From Streptomyces sp. AJS327 (GTDB taxonomy: Bacteria; Actinomycetota; Actinomycetes; Streptomycetales; Streptomycetaceae), in assembly GCF_013450295.1 (NCBI RefSeq), contig NZ_SKBR01000002.1, positions 744,001-808,000 of the forward strand: a stretch of 64,000 nt of DNA. Reading direction: 5' to 3'. The position numbers and the translations under genes were made by a program. The first letter of the stretch is position 1; each line of letters starts with the position of its first letter. The notes under the pieces were generated by a model, which saw only the letters and a list, made by a program, of their open reading frames with translations, did not search any database and was not told the origin of the DNA. Positions 44,491-52,880 of the stretch are shown piece by piece.

Positions 44491-44616
44491 GTAGCCGTAG
44501 CCGTAGCCGTAGCCGTAGCCGTAGCCGTAGCCGTAGCCGTAGCCGTAGCCGTAGCCGTAGCCGTAGCCGTAGCCGTAGCCGTAGCCGTAGCCGTAGCCGT
44601 AGCCGTAGCCGTAGCC
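44491..44616. repeat. Perfect (GTAGCC)21 hexanucleotide tandem array
   Basis: Twenty-one uninterrupted copies of GTAGCC (GGCTAC on the other strand), 126 bases with no substitutions. It lies in the convergent gap between the TetR and M23 genes, 30 bases past the M23 stop. In the three minus-strand frames it would read Gly-Tyr, Ala-Thr or Leu-Arg repeats, but none joins a real gene. Perfect copies imply recent slippage expansion. Confidence 0.97.
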
Positions 44617-44645
44617 GTGGTGTCGAGTGTGGTTTGTGGTGGTGG

Positions 44646-45320
44646 TCAGGTGTGCTCGGGGGTGTGGGTGTGGGTGTGGGTGTGGGTGTCGGGGTGGGCG
44701 GGGGGTTGGGGTGTTCGGGACGGGGTCAGGGGGAGGAGGCGGGTGGGGGTGTGGAGCATGCCGGGTGGTAGGAGGGAGAGGGGGTTGAGGTAGCGCTCTG
44801 TTCTGCGCAGGCCCCAGTGCAGGCAGGTGGTGGGGCAGTGCGCGGTGCTTTGTGGGGCGAGGGTGCCGATGGTGGTGCCGGTGCGTACGCGGTCGCCGGT
44901 GCGGACGGTGGGGCGGAGGGGTTCGTGGGTGGTGCGGAGGGGCGGGTGGCCGCTGTTGCGGAGTTCCACGGTGACGACGCCGCGGCCTGCCACGCGGCCG
45001 GCGAAGGTGACGCGGCCGGGGGCGGCGGCGCGTACGGGCTGGCCGGGGGTGGCGGCGAGGTCCACGCCGCGGTGGCCGGCGGCCCAGGGGGTGGGCGGGG
45101 GTGCCCAGCCGCGGAGGAGGTTCGGGCGTGGGGTGGTCGGTCCGCGTACGGGCCAGGCGCGGGTGGGGGGTCGTCGGGTGTCGGGGGTGCTGTCGGAGGT
45201 GGTGCGGGGTGACTGGCCGGAGGTGGGGGTGGCGGGGACGGGGGTGGAGATGGGGATGAGGAGAAGCGCGGCGGTCGCGAGGGTGGTGAGGGCGGGGAGG
45301 ACGGGGAGGTGCGGGGTCAT
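44646..45320 (-). CDS. M23-family peptidase, secreted
   Basis: A 224-residue putative peptidoglycan endopeptidase. Residues 1-30 form a signal peptide (LTTLATAALLLIPISTPVPA), followed by a Thr/Ser/Pro-rich linker, then the M23 domain: GHRGVDLAATPGQPVRAA (HxxxD metal ligands), GVVTVELRNSGHPP, GDRVRTGTTIGTL and CPTTCLHWGLR. In place of the canonical HxH the last motif reads C-L-H, as in other Streptomyces homologues I recall, so catalysis is uncertain. The C terminus ends in a Thr-His repeat encoded by a second hexanucleotide array. It diverges from rpsB and converges with the TetR gene. Confidence 0.85.
   Translation of the reverse strand: MTPHLPVLPALTTLATAALLLIPISTPVPATPTSGQSPRTTSDSTPDTRRPPTRAWPVRGPTTPRPNLLRGWAPPPTPWAAGHRGVDLAATPGQPVRAAAPGRVTFAGRVAGRGVVTVELRNSGHPPLRTTHEPLRPTVRTGDRVRTGTTIGTLAPQSTAHCPTTCLHWGLRRTERYLNPLSLLPPGMLHTPTRLLPLTPSRTPQPPAHPDTHTHTHTHTPEHT
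44660..44689 (-). repeat. Short hexanucleotide array in M23 gene 3' end
   Basis: Five copies of GGGTGT (plus strand) encode the Thr-His repeats at the end of the M23 peptidase. It lies 43 bases from the large GTAGCC array, so two different hexanucleotide arrays sit side by side. Confidence 0.85.
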
Positions 45321-45688
45321 GGGGGGATTCTTGTGGGGGTGGGGTGTGGTGTGGGGGTGTGGAGGTGAAACGGTGGATTACTGGGGAGTTGTGGAAAGGG
45401 GCGTCGCTGGAAGGGATGAGAGGCGTCGCGGGGTGGTGGGGTTCAGGGGGCGTTCCCGGGGGATGACGTGGGGGAGCGGGGGGCTGTACCGGTCCCGTAC
45501 ACTGCATGAGCGGCCCGGGAGACCGGGCTGACTTCGCACGCCCCGCCGCCGACTCAGGTGGCCGCGTACCTCGGTCCTCGGAAGGGTCCCGTGAGGGAGT
45601 TCCCAGGCTCTACGCGTCAGGGGCGTCAGGCAAGCGGTGGCCATCCGGCCGCCGCTGACGACAACCGAGTACCCCAAGGAGAACGGCC
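45321..45688. promoter_or_regulatory. Divergent M23-rpsB control region
   Basis: This 368-base region must hold promoters for both genes. TACACT (45498-45503) is a reasonable rpsB -10 but has no matching -35. A hairpin with arms GCCCGG and CCGGGC (about 45513-45528) lies in the presumed rpsB leader. The ribosome-binding site AAGGAG precedes ATG 45689. rpsB expression may be autoregulated by S2, as in other bacteria (inference). Confidence 0.4.
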
Positions 45689-46585
45689 ATGGCCGTCGTC
45701 ACGATGCGGGAGCTGCTGGAGAGCGGCGTCCACTTCGGGCACCAGACCCGGCGCTGGAACCCGAAGATGAAGCGCTTCATCTTCACCGAGCGCAACGGCA
45801 TCTACATCATCGACCTGCTCCAGTCGCTGTCGTACATCGACCGCGCCTACGAGTTCGTCAAGGAGACCGTCGCCCACGGCGGAACGATCATGTTCGTGGG
45901 TACGAAGAAGCAGGCCCAGGAGGCCATCGCCGAGCAGGCGACCCGGGTGGGTATGCCCTTCGTGAACCAGCGGTGGCTGGGCGGCATGCTGACCAACTTC
46001 TCCACCGTCCACAAGCGGCTCCAGCGGCTGAAGGAGCTGGAGCAGATCGACTTCGACGACGTGGCGGCATCCGGCCTCACCAAGAAGGAGCTGCTGGTCC
46101 TCTCCCGCGAGAAGGCCAAGCTGGAGAAGACCCTCGGTGGTATCCGCGACATGCAGAAGGTGCCCAGCGCCGTCTGGATCGTGGACACCAAGAAGGAGCA
46201 CATCGCGGTTGGCGAGGCGCGGAAGCTGAACATCCCCGTGGTCGCCATCCTCGACACCAACTGTGACCCGGACGAGGTCGACTACAAGATCCCGGGTAAC
46301 GACGACGCGATCCGGTCCGTCACCCTGCTCACCCGGGTGATCGCGGACGCCGCGGCCGAGGGGCTGATCGCTCGCTCGTCCGGTTCCTCCGAGGGCAAGG
46401 GCGAGAAGCCCGCGAGCGAGCCGCTGGCCGAGTGGGAGCGCGAGCTTCTTGAGGGCGAGAAGGCGGGCGAGGCGAAGGAGTCGCAGCCCGCCGAGGCCGC
46501 CGCGGCGAGCGCGCCCGAGGGCGAGCAGCCCGCCGCCGAGGCGCCGCAGCCTGTCGCCGAGGCGCCGCAGGTCGAGCAGAGCTGA
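45689..46585 (+). CDS. rpsB: 30S ribosomal protein uS2
   Basis: uS2 is a late-assembling small-subunit protein. The 298-residue protein begins [20 protein letters not shown] and includes [28 protein letters not shown] and [20 protein letters not shown]. The C-terminal 60 residues are an acidic Ala/Glu/Pro extension typical of actinobacteria. ATG 45689 is preceded by AAGGAG. Confidence 0.97.
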   Translation: MAVVTMRELLESGVHFGHQTRRWNPKMKRFIFTERNGIYIIDLLQSLSYIDRAYEFVKETVAHGGTIMFVGTKKQAQEAIAEQATRVGMPFVNQRWLGGMLTNFSTVHKRLQRLKELEQIDFDDVAASGLTKKELLVLSREKAKLEKTLGGIRDMQKVPSAVWIVDTKKEHIAVGEARKLNIPVVAILDTNCDPDEVDYKIPGNDDAIRSVTLLTRVIADAAAEGLIARSSGSSEGKGEKPASEPLAEWERELLEGEKAGEAKESQPAEAAAASAPEGEQPAAEAPQPVAEAPQVEQS

Positions 46586-46623
46586 CGCGCTGAGTAGCAG
46601 GCCACAGCACGTGTGGTGACGGC

Positions 46624-46658
46624 AGCTACGGCGGGGGCCCGGTGCCCCCGCCGTAGCT
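46624..46658 (+). terminator. Fifteen-base-pair hairpin between rpsB and tsf
   Basis: AGCTACGGCGGGGGC (46624-46638) pairs perfectly with GCCCCCGCCGTAGCT (46644-46658) around CCGGT, 39 bases after the rpsB stop. It is likely an attenuator setting the rpsB:tsf ratio or a full terminator with a tsf promoter following. Confidence 0.85.
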
Positions 46659-46780
46659 CCGTGGGCTCGACGTGCGTCCGGTCCCCCGGCCCGCGGATCG
46701 CCTTCCCGGCGAGTGCGTGGCGGCCGAACCATGGGGGCCGATCCAACCTCACCGACTTTCCGAGAAGAGATTCACCGACC

Positions 46781-47617
46781 ATGGCGAACTACACCGCCGC
46801 CGACGTCAAGAAGCTCCGGGAGCTGACCGGCGCCGGCATGATGGACTGCAAGAAGGCGCTGGACGAGGCCGAGGGCAACGTCGACAAGGCCGTGGAGGTC
46901 CTCCGTGTGAAGGGCCAGAAGGGCGTCGCCAAGCGCGAGAGCCGCACGGCCGAGAACGGTGCCGTCGTCGTGCTGATCGCTGACGACAGCACCTCCGGCG
47001 TGCTCGTCGAGCTGAAGTGCGAGACGGACTTCGTGGCCAAGGGCGAGAAGTTCGTGGCCGTGGCGAACGCGATCGCCGCGCACGTGGCGGCCACGTCCCC
47101 GGCGGACATCGAGGCGCTCCGGGCTTCGGAGATCGAGCCGGGCAAGACCGTGCAGGCGTACGTCGACGAGGCGAACGCCACGCTGGGCGAGAAGATCGTG
47201 CTGGACCGCTTCGCGCAGTTCTCCGGCGCCTACGTGGCGTCGTACCTGCACCGCACCAGCCCGGACCTGCCGCCGCAGGTGGGCGTGCTGGTGGAGCTGG
47301 ACCAGGCGAACGCCGAGGTGGCGAAGGACGTGGCGCAGCACATCGCGGCGTTTGCGCCCGGCTACCTGTCCCGCGAGGACGTCCCGGCCGAGACGGTGGA
47401 GAACGAGCGCCGGATCGCCGAGGAGACGGCGCGCGAGGAGGGCAAGCCGGAGCAGGCCCTGCCGAAGATCGTCGAGGGCCGGGTCACGGGCTTCTTCAAG
47501 GAGAACGCCCTGCTGGACCAGCCGTTCGCGAAGGACAACAAGAAGTCCGTCGAGAAGGTGCTACAGGAGGCCGGTGTCGAGGTGCGGCGCTTCGCCCGCT
47601 TCCGCGTCGGGGCCTGA
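46781..47617 (+). CDS. tsf: Elongation factor Ts
   Basis: EF-Ts exchanges GDP for GTP on EF-Tu. The 278-residue protein has the N-terminal UBA-like domain ([36 protein letters not shown]), the core domain ([17 protein letters not shown]) and the C-terminal coiled-coil/dimer module. Signature [10 protein letters not shown] is complete. ATG 46781 sits 25 bases after a possible leader; the gap from rpsB holds the 15-bp hairpin, so it may be partly independent. Confidence 0.97.
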   Translation: MANYTAADVKKLRELTGAGMMDCKKALDEAEGNVDKAVEVLRVKGQKGVAKRESRTAENGAVVVLIADDSTSGVLVELKCETDFVAKGEKFVAVANAIAAHVAATSPADIEALRASEIEPGKTVQAYVDEANATLGEKIVLDRFAQFSGAYVASYLHRTSPDLPPQVGVLVELDQANAEVAKDVAQHIAAFAPGYLSREDVPAETVENERRIAEETAREEGKPEQALPKIVEGRVTGFFKENALLDQPFAKDNKKSVEKVLQEAGVEVRRFARFRVGA

Positions 47618-47646
47618 CAGGCCGGTCGGCGGACGGTCGCCGGACG

Positions 47647-47673
47647 CCGGTCCGGGCGCTTCGCCCGGGCCGG
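47647..47673 (+). terminator. Terminator hairpin between tsf and pyrH
   Basis: CCGGTCCGGGCG (47647-47658) pairs with CGCCCGGGCCGG (47662-47673), with one G-T wobble, around loop CTT. It starts 30 bases after the tsf stop. Confidence 0.75.
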
Positions 47674-47784
47674 TGCGGGCCCGATAGGGTCGGGTAGGGC
47701 AGTTGTGACGAGGAGGCCATTGCCGCACAGGGACCGAGAGGATCCGGGCAGTGGCCTTCTTCGTATGTGCACGAGGAGATCTCC

Positions 47785-48543
47785 ATGAGCAATGACACCG
47801 ATAATTCCGGCCGGAGCGGCGGGCGGCGCCGCTTTCTGCTGAAACTCTCCGGTGAGGCGTTCGCCGGCGGAGGGGGGCTCGGTGTCGACCCCGACGTGGT
47901 GCACAAGGTGGCGCGGGAGATCGCCTCGGTGGTGCGGGACGGCGCGGAGATCGCCGTGGTCATCGGTGGGGGCAACTTCTTCCGTGGCGCGGAACTCCAG
48001 CAGCGCGGGATGGACCGGGCCCGGTCGGACTACATGGGCATGCTGGGCACGGTGATGAACTGCCTGGCCCTCCAGGACTTCCTGGAGAAGGAGGGCATCG
48101 ACTCGCGGGTGCAGACCGCGATCACCATGGGACAGGTGGCCGAACCGTACATTCCGCTGCGCGCGGTGCGGCACCTGGAGAAGGGACGGGTCGTCATCTT
48201 CGGCGCCGGGATGGGCATGCCGTACTTCTCCACCGACACCACCGCGGCCCAGCGCGCGTTGGAGATCGACGCCGAGGCCATGCTGATGGGGAAGAACGGT
48301 GTGGACGGCGTCTACGACTCGGACCCGGCGCGGAACCCGGCCGCGGTGAAGTTCGACGCGCTGGAGTACGGCGAGGTCATCACGCGGGACCTCAAGGTCG
48401 CGGACATGACGGCGATCACGCTCTGCCGGGACAACAAGTTGCCCATCCTGGTCTTCGAGTTGCTGGCCGAGGGCAATATCGCGCGGGCGGTCAAGGGTGA
48501 GAAGATCGGCACGCTGGTGAGCAACCAGGGCACCCGGAACTGA
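47785..48543 (+). CDS. pyrH: Uridylate kinase
   Basis: PyrH phosphorylates UMP to UDP, the committed pyrimidine kinase step. The 252-residue protein shows [58 protein letters not shown] and [18 protein letters not shown] 47785 has GAGGAG eight bases upstream. frr follows after 176 bases; together with tsf this is the conserved tsf-pyrH-frr-cdsA order. Confidence 0.97.
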   Translation: MSNDTDNSGRSGGRRRFLLKLSGEAFAGGGGLGVDPDVVHKVAREIASVVRDGAEIAVVIGGGNFFRGAELQQRGMDRARSDYMGMLGTVMNCLALQDFLEKEGIDSRVQTAITMGQVAEPYIPLRAVRHLEKGRVVIFGAGMGMPYFSTDTTAAQRALEIDAEAMLMGKNGVDGVYDSDPARNPAAVKFDALEYGEVITRDLKVADMTAITLCRDNKLPILVFELLAEGNIARAVKGEKIGTLVSNQGTRN

Positions 48544-48719
48544 GCGGTCCGTCCCCGGTGGCCGGGTGGGCCCGCCGACGGCTCCACGGTGTACGAACGG
48601 CCCGATACGGGGATGGACAAGAGTCCGGCGGTCGGACACCGTGCAGGAATCAGGGCACTGCGGGGGTCGGGTTTCCCCGAAGAAGCAGGCAAGCTCATTC
48701 ATCGAACCAGGAGCACGTG

Positions 48720-49277
48720 GTGATCGAAGAGACCCTCCTCGAAGCCGAGGAGAAGATGGAGAAGGCGGTCGTTGTCGCCAAGGAGGACTTCGCCGCGATT
48801 CGCACCGGCCGTGCGCACCCGGCGATGTTCAACAAGATCGTCGCCGAGTACTACGGGACGATGACGCCGATCAACCAGCTGGCGTCCTTCTCGGTACCGG
48901 AACCGAGGATGGCGGTGGTGACGCCGTTCGACAAGAGCGCGCTGCGCAACGTCGAACAGGCCATCCGGGACTCGGACCTGGGTGTCAACCCGTCAAACGA
49001 CGGGCACATCATCCGGGTTGTCCTGCCGGAACTCACCGAGGAGCGGCGCCGGGAGTTCATCAAGGTCGCCAAGACCAAGAGCGAGGACGCGAAGATCTCG
49101 ATTCGCAGCATCCGGCGTAAGGCCAAGGAGTCGATGGACAAGGCCGTCAAGGACGGCGACGTCGGCGAGGACGAGGGCCGCCGGGGCGAGAAGGAGCTCG
49201 ACGACACCACGGCGAAGTACGTGGCTCAGGTGGACGAGCTGCTGAAGCACAAGGAAGCCGAGCTGCTGGAGGTCTGA
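48720..49277 (+). CDS. frr: Ribosome recycling factor
   Basis: RRF splits post-termination ribosomes with EF-G. The 185-residue protein reads [60 protein letters not shown] and ends [20 protein letters not shown], exactly the family shape. GTG 48720 is one codon after another GTG (48717); the former gives the conserved MIEETL and is preferred. CAGGAG is upstream. Confidence 0.97.
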   Translation: MIEETLLEAEEKMEKAVVVAKEDFAAIRTGRAHPAMFNKIVAEYYGTMTPINQLASFSVPEPRMAVVTPFDKSALRNVEQAIRDSDLGVNPSNDGHIIRVVLPELTEERRREFIKVAKTKSEDAKISIRSIRRKAKESMDKAVKDGDVGEDEGRRGEKELDDTTAKYVAQVDELLKHKEAELLEV

Positions 49278-49332
49278 GGTTGGTGGGTCGACGGTCCACA
49301 GGTCCACTGTCCGAGGTCTAAGGCTGCAATCA

Positions 49333-50385
49333 GTGAACGACTCATCGTGGGGAGCGCCGCGGTCCACCGCCGGGCATCGGAGCCTCCCCGACCAGGGTGC
49401 GCTCGCTCCGGCGGGTCCCGCACGCGAGGGCGGCGACGCGTCGCAGACTCGGCCTATGCCCACCGTGTCGGAACCAGGTGACGGCGGTCCGGACGGCCAC
49501 AGCGGCCCCGGCCCGCGGGGATCGGCCGGCGGCGCGCCGCGTGCCGGAGCGACGGGGGCGGCAGGCAGGAAACGGGCGGGGCGCGACCTGCGCGCCGCCG
49601 TGGCGGTGGGCCTCGGGCTGGGTGCGGTCATCCTCGCCTCGCTCTTCCTGTACAAGCACGTGTTCGTCGGGGTGATCGTCGCGGCGGTCGTGGTCGGGCT
49701 GTGGGAGCTGACCAGCAGGCTGTCGGAGCGGAAGGGCATCCGCGCGCCGCTGCCGCCGCTGGCGGTGGGTGGCGCCGCGATGGTCGTCGCCGGGTATCTG
49801 CGGGGCGCGGAGGGTGCCTGGGCCGCGATGGCGCTGACGGCGCTGGCGGTGTTCGTCTGGCGGATGACGGAGCCGCCGCAGGAGTACCTGCGGGATGTGA
49901 CGGCGGGCGTGTTCGCCGCGTTCTACGTGCCGTTCCTGGCGACGTTCGTGGCGCTGATGCTGGCCGCCGACGACGGTCCGCAGCGGGTGGTGACGTTCCT
50001 GGTGCTGACGGTGGTGAGCGACACCGGCGCCTACGCGGTGGGCTGGCGCTTCGGCCGTACCAAGCTGGCGCCGCGGATCAGCCCGGGGAAGACGCGGGAG
50101 GGACTGCTCGGGGCGGTGGCCTTCTCGATGGCCGCCGGTGTGCTGTGTCTCCTGCTCCTGGTGGACGGCGGCACCTGGTGGCAGGGGCTGCTGCTGGGGC
50201 TGGCGGTCGCGGTCAGCGCCACCCTGGGGGATCTGGGGGAGTCGATGATGAAGCGGGACCTCGGCATCAAGGACATGGGCACGCTGCTGCCGGGGCACGG
50301 CGGGATCATGGACCGGCTGGACTCCCTGCTGCCGACGGCGCCCGTGGTGTGGCTGCTGCTGGTGGTCTTCGTCGGGCACGGCTGA
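49333..50385 (+). CDS. cdsA: Phosphatidate cytidylyltransferase CdsA
   Basis: CdsA makes CDP-diacylglycerol for phospholipid synthesis. The 350-residue protein has a Gly/Pro/Ser-rich cytoplasmic N terminus of about 90 residues, then about eight membrane segments. The family signature is present near the C terminus: GESMMKRDLGIKDMGTLLPG, followed by HGGIMDRLDSLL. GTG 49333 starts 55 bases after frr; a later start at 49456 (ATG) would trim the disordered region. Confidence 0.95.
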   Translation: MNDSSWGAPRSTAGHRSLPDQGALAPAGPAREGGDASQTRPMPTVSEPGDGGPDGHSGPGPRGSAGGAPRAGATGAAGRKRAGRDLRAAVAVGLGLGAVILASLFLYKHVFVGVIVAAVVVGLWELTSRLSERKGIRAPLPPLAVGGAAMVVAGYLRGAEGAWAAMALTALAVFVWRMTEPPQEYLRDVTAGVFAAFYVPFLATFVALMLAADDGPQRVVTFLVLTVVSDTGAYAVGWRFGRTKLAPRISPGKTREGLLGAVAFSMAAGVLCLLLLVDGGTWWQGLLLGLAVAVSATLGDLGESMMKRDLGIKDMGTLLPGHGGIMDRLDSLLPTAPVVWLLLVVFVGHG

Positions 50386-50538
50386 GCGCTCCGGGTACGC
50401 TGGACGGGGTCCGTCGGACGATCGTGCCGCGGACCCGTCCCCTTCCGGTGGTGAGTGTGGCCCGCGTGGCCCCCGTTTCCGCCGCGGGCCCCGCGGTCGC
50501 GGGGCCGTCCCGACCCCGCAGGACCCAGGAGTCTCGCC

Positions 50539-51651
50539 ATGGCAGCGCCCGCACCCGGAGAGCTGACGTTCGCCGCGCCCCGGGGCGCGAAGAAGCCGCC
50601 GCGGCACCTGGCGGACCTGACGCCGGAGGAGCGGCGTGGGGCGGTCGAGGAGCTGGGAGAGAAGCCTTTCCGCGCGCGGCAGCTGTCGCGGCACTACTTC
50701 GCGCGGCTGGCGCACGATCCGGCGGAGTGGACGGACATTCCGGCGGCGGCGCGGGAGCGGCTGGCGGAGGAGCTGCTGCCGGGGCTGATGTCCACGGTGC
50801 GGCAGGTCAGCTGCGACGACGAGCAGACCCGGAAGACGCTGTGGCGGTTGCGGGACGGGACGCTCGTCGAGTCGGTGCTGATGCGGTATCCGGGCCGGGT
50901 GACGATGTGCGTCAGTTCGCAGGCGGGGTGCGGGATGAACTGCCCGTTCTGCGCGACGGGGCAGGCGGGGCTGGACCGGAACCTGTCGACGGCGGAGATC
51001 GTGCACCAGATCGTGGAGGGGATGCGGTCGCTGCGGGACGGTGAGGTGCCCGGCGGCCCGGCGCGGCTGTCGAACATCGTCTTCATGGGCATGGGGGAGC
51101 CGCTGGCGAACTACCGGCGGGTGGTCGGGGCGATCCGGCGGCTGACCGATCCGGAGCCGGACGGTCTGGGGCTGTCGCAGCGCGGTATCACGGTGTCGAC
51201 GGTGGGTCTGGTGCCGGCGATGCTGCGGTTCGCCGACGAGGGTTTCGCCTGCCGTCTGGCGGTGTCGCTGCACGCGCCGGACGACGAGCTGCGGGACACC
51301 CTGGTGCCGGTGAACACCCGCTGGAAGGTGCGGGAGGTGCTGGACGCGGCGTGGGAGTACGCGGCGGCGTCCGGTCGGCGGGTGTCGATCGAGTACGCGC
51401 TGATCCGGGACATCAACGACCAGCCGTTCCGTGCCGATCTGCTGGGCCGGCTGCTGCGTGGCAAGCGGGCGCACGTGAACCTGATCCCGCTGAACCCGAC
51501 GCCCGGTTCGAAGTGGACGGCGTCCCGTCCGGAGGACGAGGCGGAGTTCGTGCGGGTGCTGGAGTCGCACGGGGTGCCGGTCACGGTGCGGGACACCCGG
51601 GGCCAGGAGATCGACGGAGCCTGCGGGCAGCTGGCGGGTGCGGAGCGCTGA
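50539..51651 (+). CDS. rlmN: 23S rRNA (adenine2503-C2)-methyltransferase RlmN
   Basis: RlmN is a radical-SAM enzyme that methylates A2503 of 23S rRNA and A37 of some tRNAs. The 370-residue protein has [17 protein letters not shown], the cluster motif [12 protein letters not shown] (CxxxCxxC), [14 protein letters not shown], and [18 protein letters not shown]; the methylated Cys appears in the C-terminal [12 protein letters not shown] 50539 with CAGGAG is chosen over an upstream GTG at 50455. Confidence 0.96.
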   Translation: MAAPAPGELTFAAPRGAKKPPRHLADLTPEERRGAVEELGEKPFRARQLSRHYFARLAHDPAEWTDIPAAARERLAEELLPGLMSTVRQVSCDDEQTRKTLWRLRDGTLVESVLMRYPGRVTMCVSSQAGCGMNCPFCATGQAGLDRNLSTAEIVHQIVEGMRSLRDGEVPGGPARLSNIVFMGMGEPLANYRRVVGAIRRLTDPEPDGLGLSQRGITVSTVGLVPAMLRFADEGFACRLAVSLHAPDDELRDTLVPVNTRWKVREVLDAAWEYAAASGRRVSIEYALIRDINDQPFRADLLGRLLRGKRAHVNLIPLNPTPGSKWTASRPEDEAEFVRVLESHGVPVTVRDTRGQEIDGACGQLAGAER

Positions 51652-51684
51652 CCGGCTGATACGGTTCGCCTGACAGATCGAAGC

Positions 51685-51801
51685 CGACAGGGGAGCGCGT
51701 CGCGCGCTGAGAGTGCGGCCCGTGTGCGTACCGTCCGATGGGGCGGACACCCGGGTGGCAGACCCTCGAACCTCGCCCGGGTCATGCCGGGTAGGAAGTC
51801 G
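51685..51801 (+). promoter_or_regulatory. TPP riboswitch
   Basis: The thi-box elements are readable: GGGGAGC, CTGAGAGTGCGG (CUGAGA core), then GACCCTCGAACCT and CGGGTCATGCCGGGTAGGAAG. Short helix P1 is formed by CGAC (51685-51688) and GTCG (51798-51801). It sits directly upstream of a thiamine-type ABC operon. AGGA (51793-51796) lies inside the 3' half of the aptamer, so the ribosome-binding site could be hidden when TPP is bound. Confidence 0.93.
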
Positions 51802-51809
51802 AAGACGCC

Positions 51810-52880
51810 ATGAAGAGCTGGGCGCGGCACCGTACTGCCGCTGTGACCGGGACCGTCGTGCTGGGGCTTCTCCTCGCCGCCTGTGGTGGGCAGGAGGAGG
51901 ACGGCAAGACCGTCACCCTGGTGACGCACAACTCCTTCGCGGCCTCCAAGGAGGTGCTGAAGGACTTCGAGGCCGAGTCCGGGTACCGGGTGAAGGTGCT
52001 GCGGGGCGGGGACGCCGGGGCCGCGGTGAACCAGGCGGTGCTGAACAAGGGCAACCCGCAGGGCGACGTGTTCTTCGGAGTGGACAACACGCTGCTGTCC
52101 CGGGCGCTGGACGAGGGCGTGTTCGCCCCGTACCGGGCGAAGGGGCTGGACCGGGTACCGCGGAGACTCCAGCCGGACCGGGAGAGGAACCGGGTGACGC
52201 CGGTGGACACCGGCGACGTCTGCGTCAACTACGACCGCCGGTACTTCGAGCGGAAGCGGGTCGATCCGCCCCGCACCCTCGACGATCTGGCGCGGCCCGC
52301 GTACCGGAACCTGCTGGTCACCCCGAACCCGGCGACGTCCTCGCCGGGGCTGGGCTTCCTGCTGGCGACCGTCGCGGAGTACGGCGGGAAGGGCTGGCAG
52401 GGGTACTGGAAGAAGCTGCGGGGCAACGGCGTCGAGGTGGTCGACGGCTGGGAGCAGGCGTACAACGACCGGTTCTCGGGCTCCCGGGGCGGCAAGGGCA
52501 AGGGGGACCGGCCGCTGGTCGTCTCGTACGCCTCCAGCCCGGTCGCCGAGGTGGGCGAGGACGATCCCGGGCGGGACCGGGCGCCGACCGGGGTGGCCGA
52601 GGGCACCTGTTTCCGGCAGATCGAGTTCGCGGGGCTGCTGGAGGGCGCGGGCAACGAGCGCGGCGGGAAGCGGCTGCTGGACTTCCTGCTGAGCAAGCGG
52701 TTCCAGGAGGACCTGCCGCTCCAGATGTTCGTCAGTCCGGTGCGTGAGGACGCGAAGCGGCCCGAGGTGTTCGAGAAGTACGGGCCGTCTCCCCGGGACG
52801 CGGCGACGCTGCCCCCGGAGCGGATCGCGGAGCACCGGGAGCGGTGGATCAAGACGTGGACCTCGCTCGTGGTGAAGTGA
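51810..52880 (+). CDS. thiB: Thiamine ABC transporter substrate-binding lipoprotein
   Basis: A 356-residue periplasmic-binding lipoprotein of the ThiB type. Signal peptide with lipobox LLLAAC (Cys25) places it on the outer face of the membrane. The binding domain shows VTLVTHNSFAASKEVLKDFE, QGDVFFGVDNTLLSRALDEG, NPATSSPGLGFLLATVAEYG and GTCFRQIEFAGLLEGA. The TPP riboswitch immediately upstream confirms a thiamine-related role. Its stop overlaps the permease start by two bases. Confidence 0.93.
   Translation: MKSWARHRTAAVTGTVVLGLLLAACGGQEEDGKTVTLVTHNSFAASKEVLKDFEAESGYRVKVLRGGDAGAAVNQAVLNKGNPQGDVFFGVDNTLLSRALDEGVFAPYRAKGLDRVPRRLQPDRERNRVTPVDTGDVCVNYDRRYFERKRVDPPRTLDDLARPAYRNLLVTPNPATSSPGLGFLLATVAEYGGKGWQGYWKKLRGNGVEVVDGWEQAYNDRFSGSRGGKGKGDRPLVVSYASSPVAEVGEDDPGRDRAPTGVAEGTCFRQIEFAGLLEGAGNERGGKRLLDFLLSKRFQEDLPLQMFVSPVREDAKRPEVFEKYGPSPRDAATLPPERIAEHRERWIKTWTSLVVK

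Noticed and set aside
44491..44616. A possible CRISPR array
   Set aside because: The hexanucleotide is contiguous with no spacers, so it is a simple tandem repeat.
44461..45507. A minus-strand frame containing a Gly-Tyr repeat
   Set aside because: The Gly-Tyr repeat is only the GTAGCC array read in one frame; the M23 peptidase occupies a different frame with a real signal peptide and domain.
49342..51750. An 802-codon minus-strand frame across cdsA and rlmN
   Set aside because: Antisense to two strongly conserved genes; no domain is visible and it is Arg/Pro-rich.
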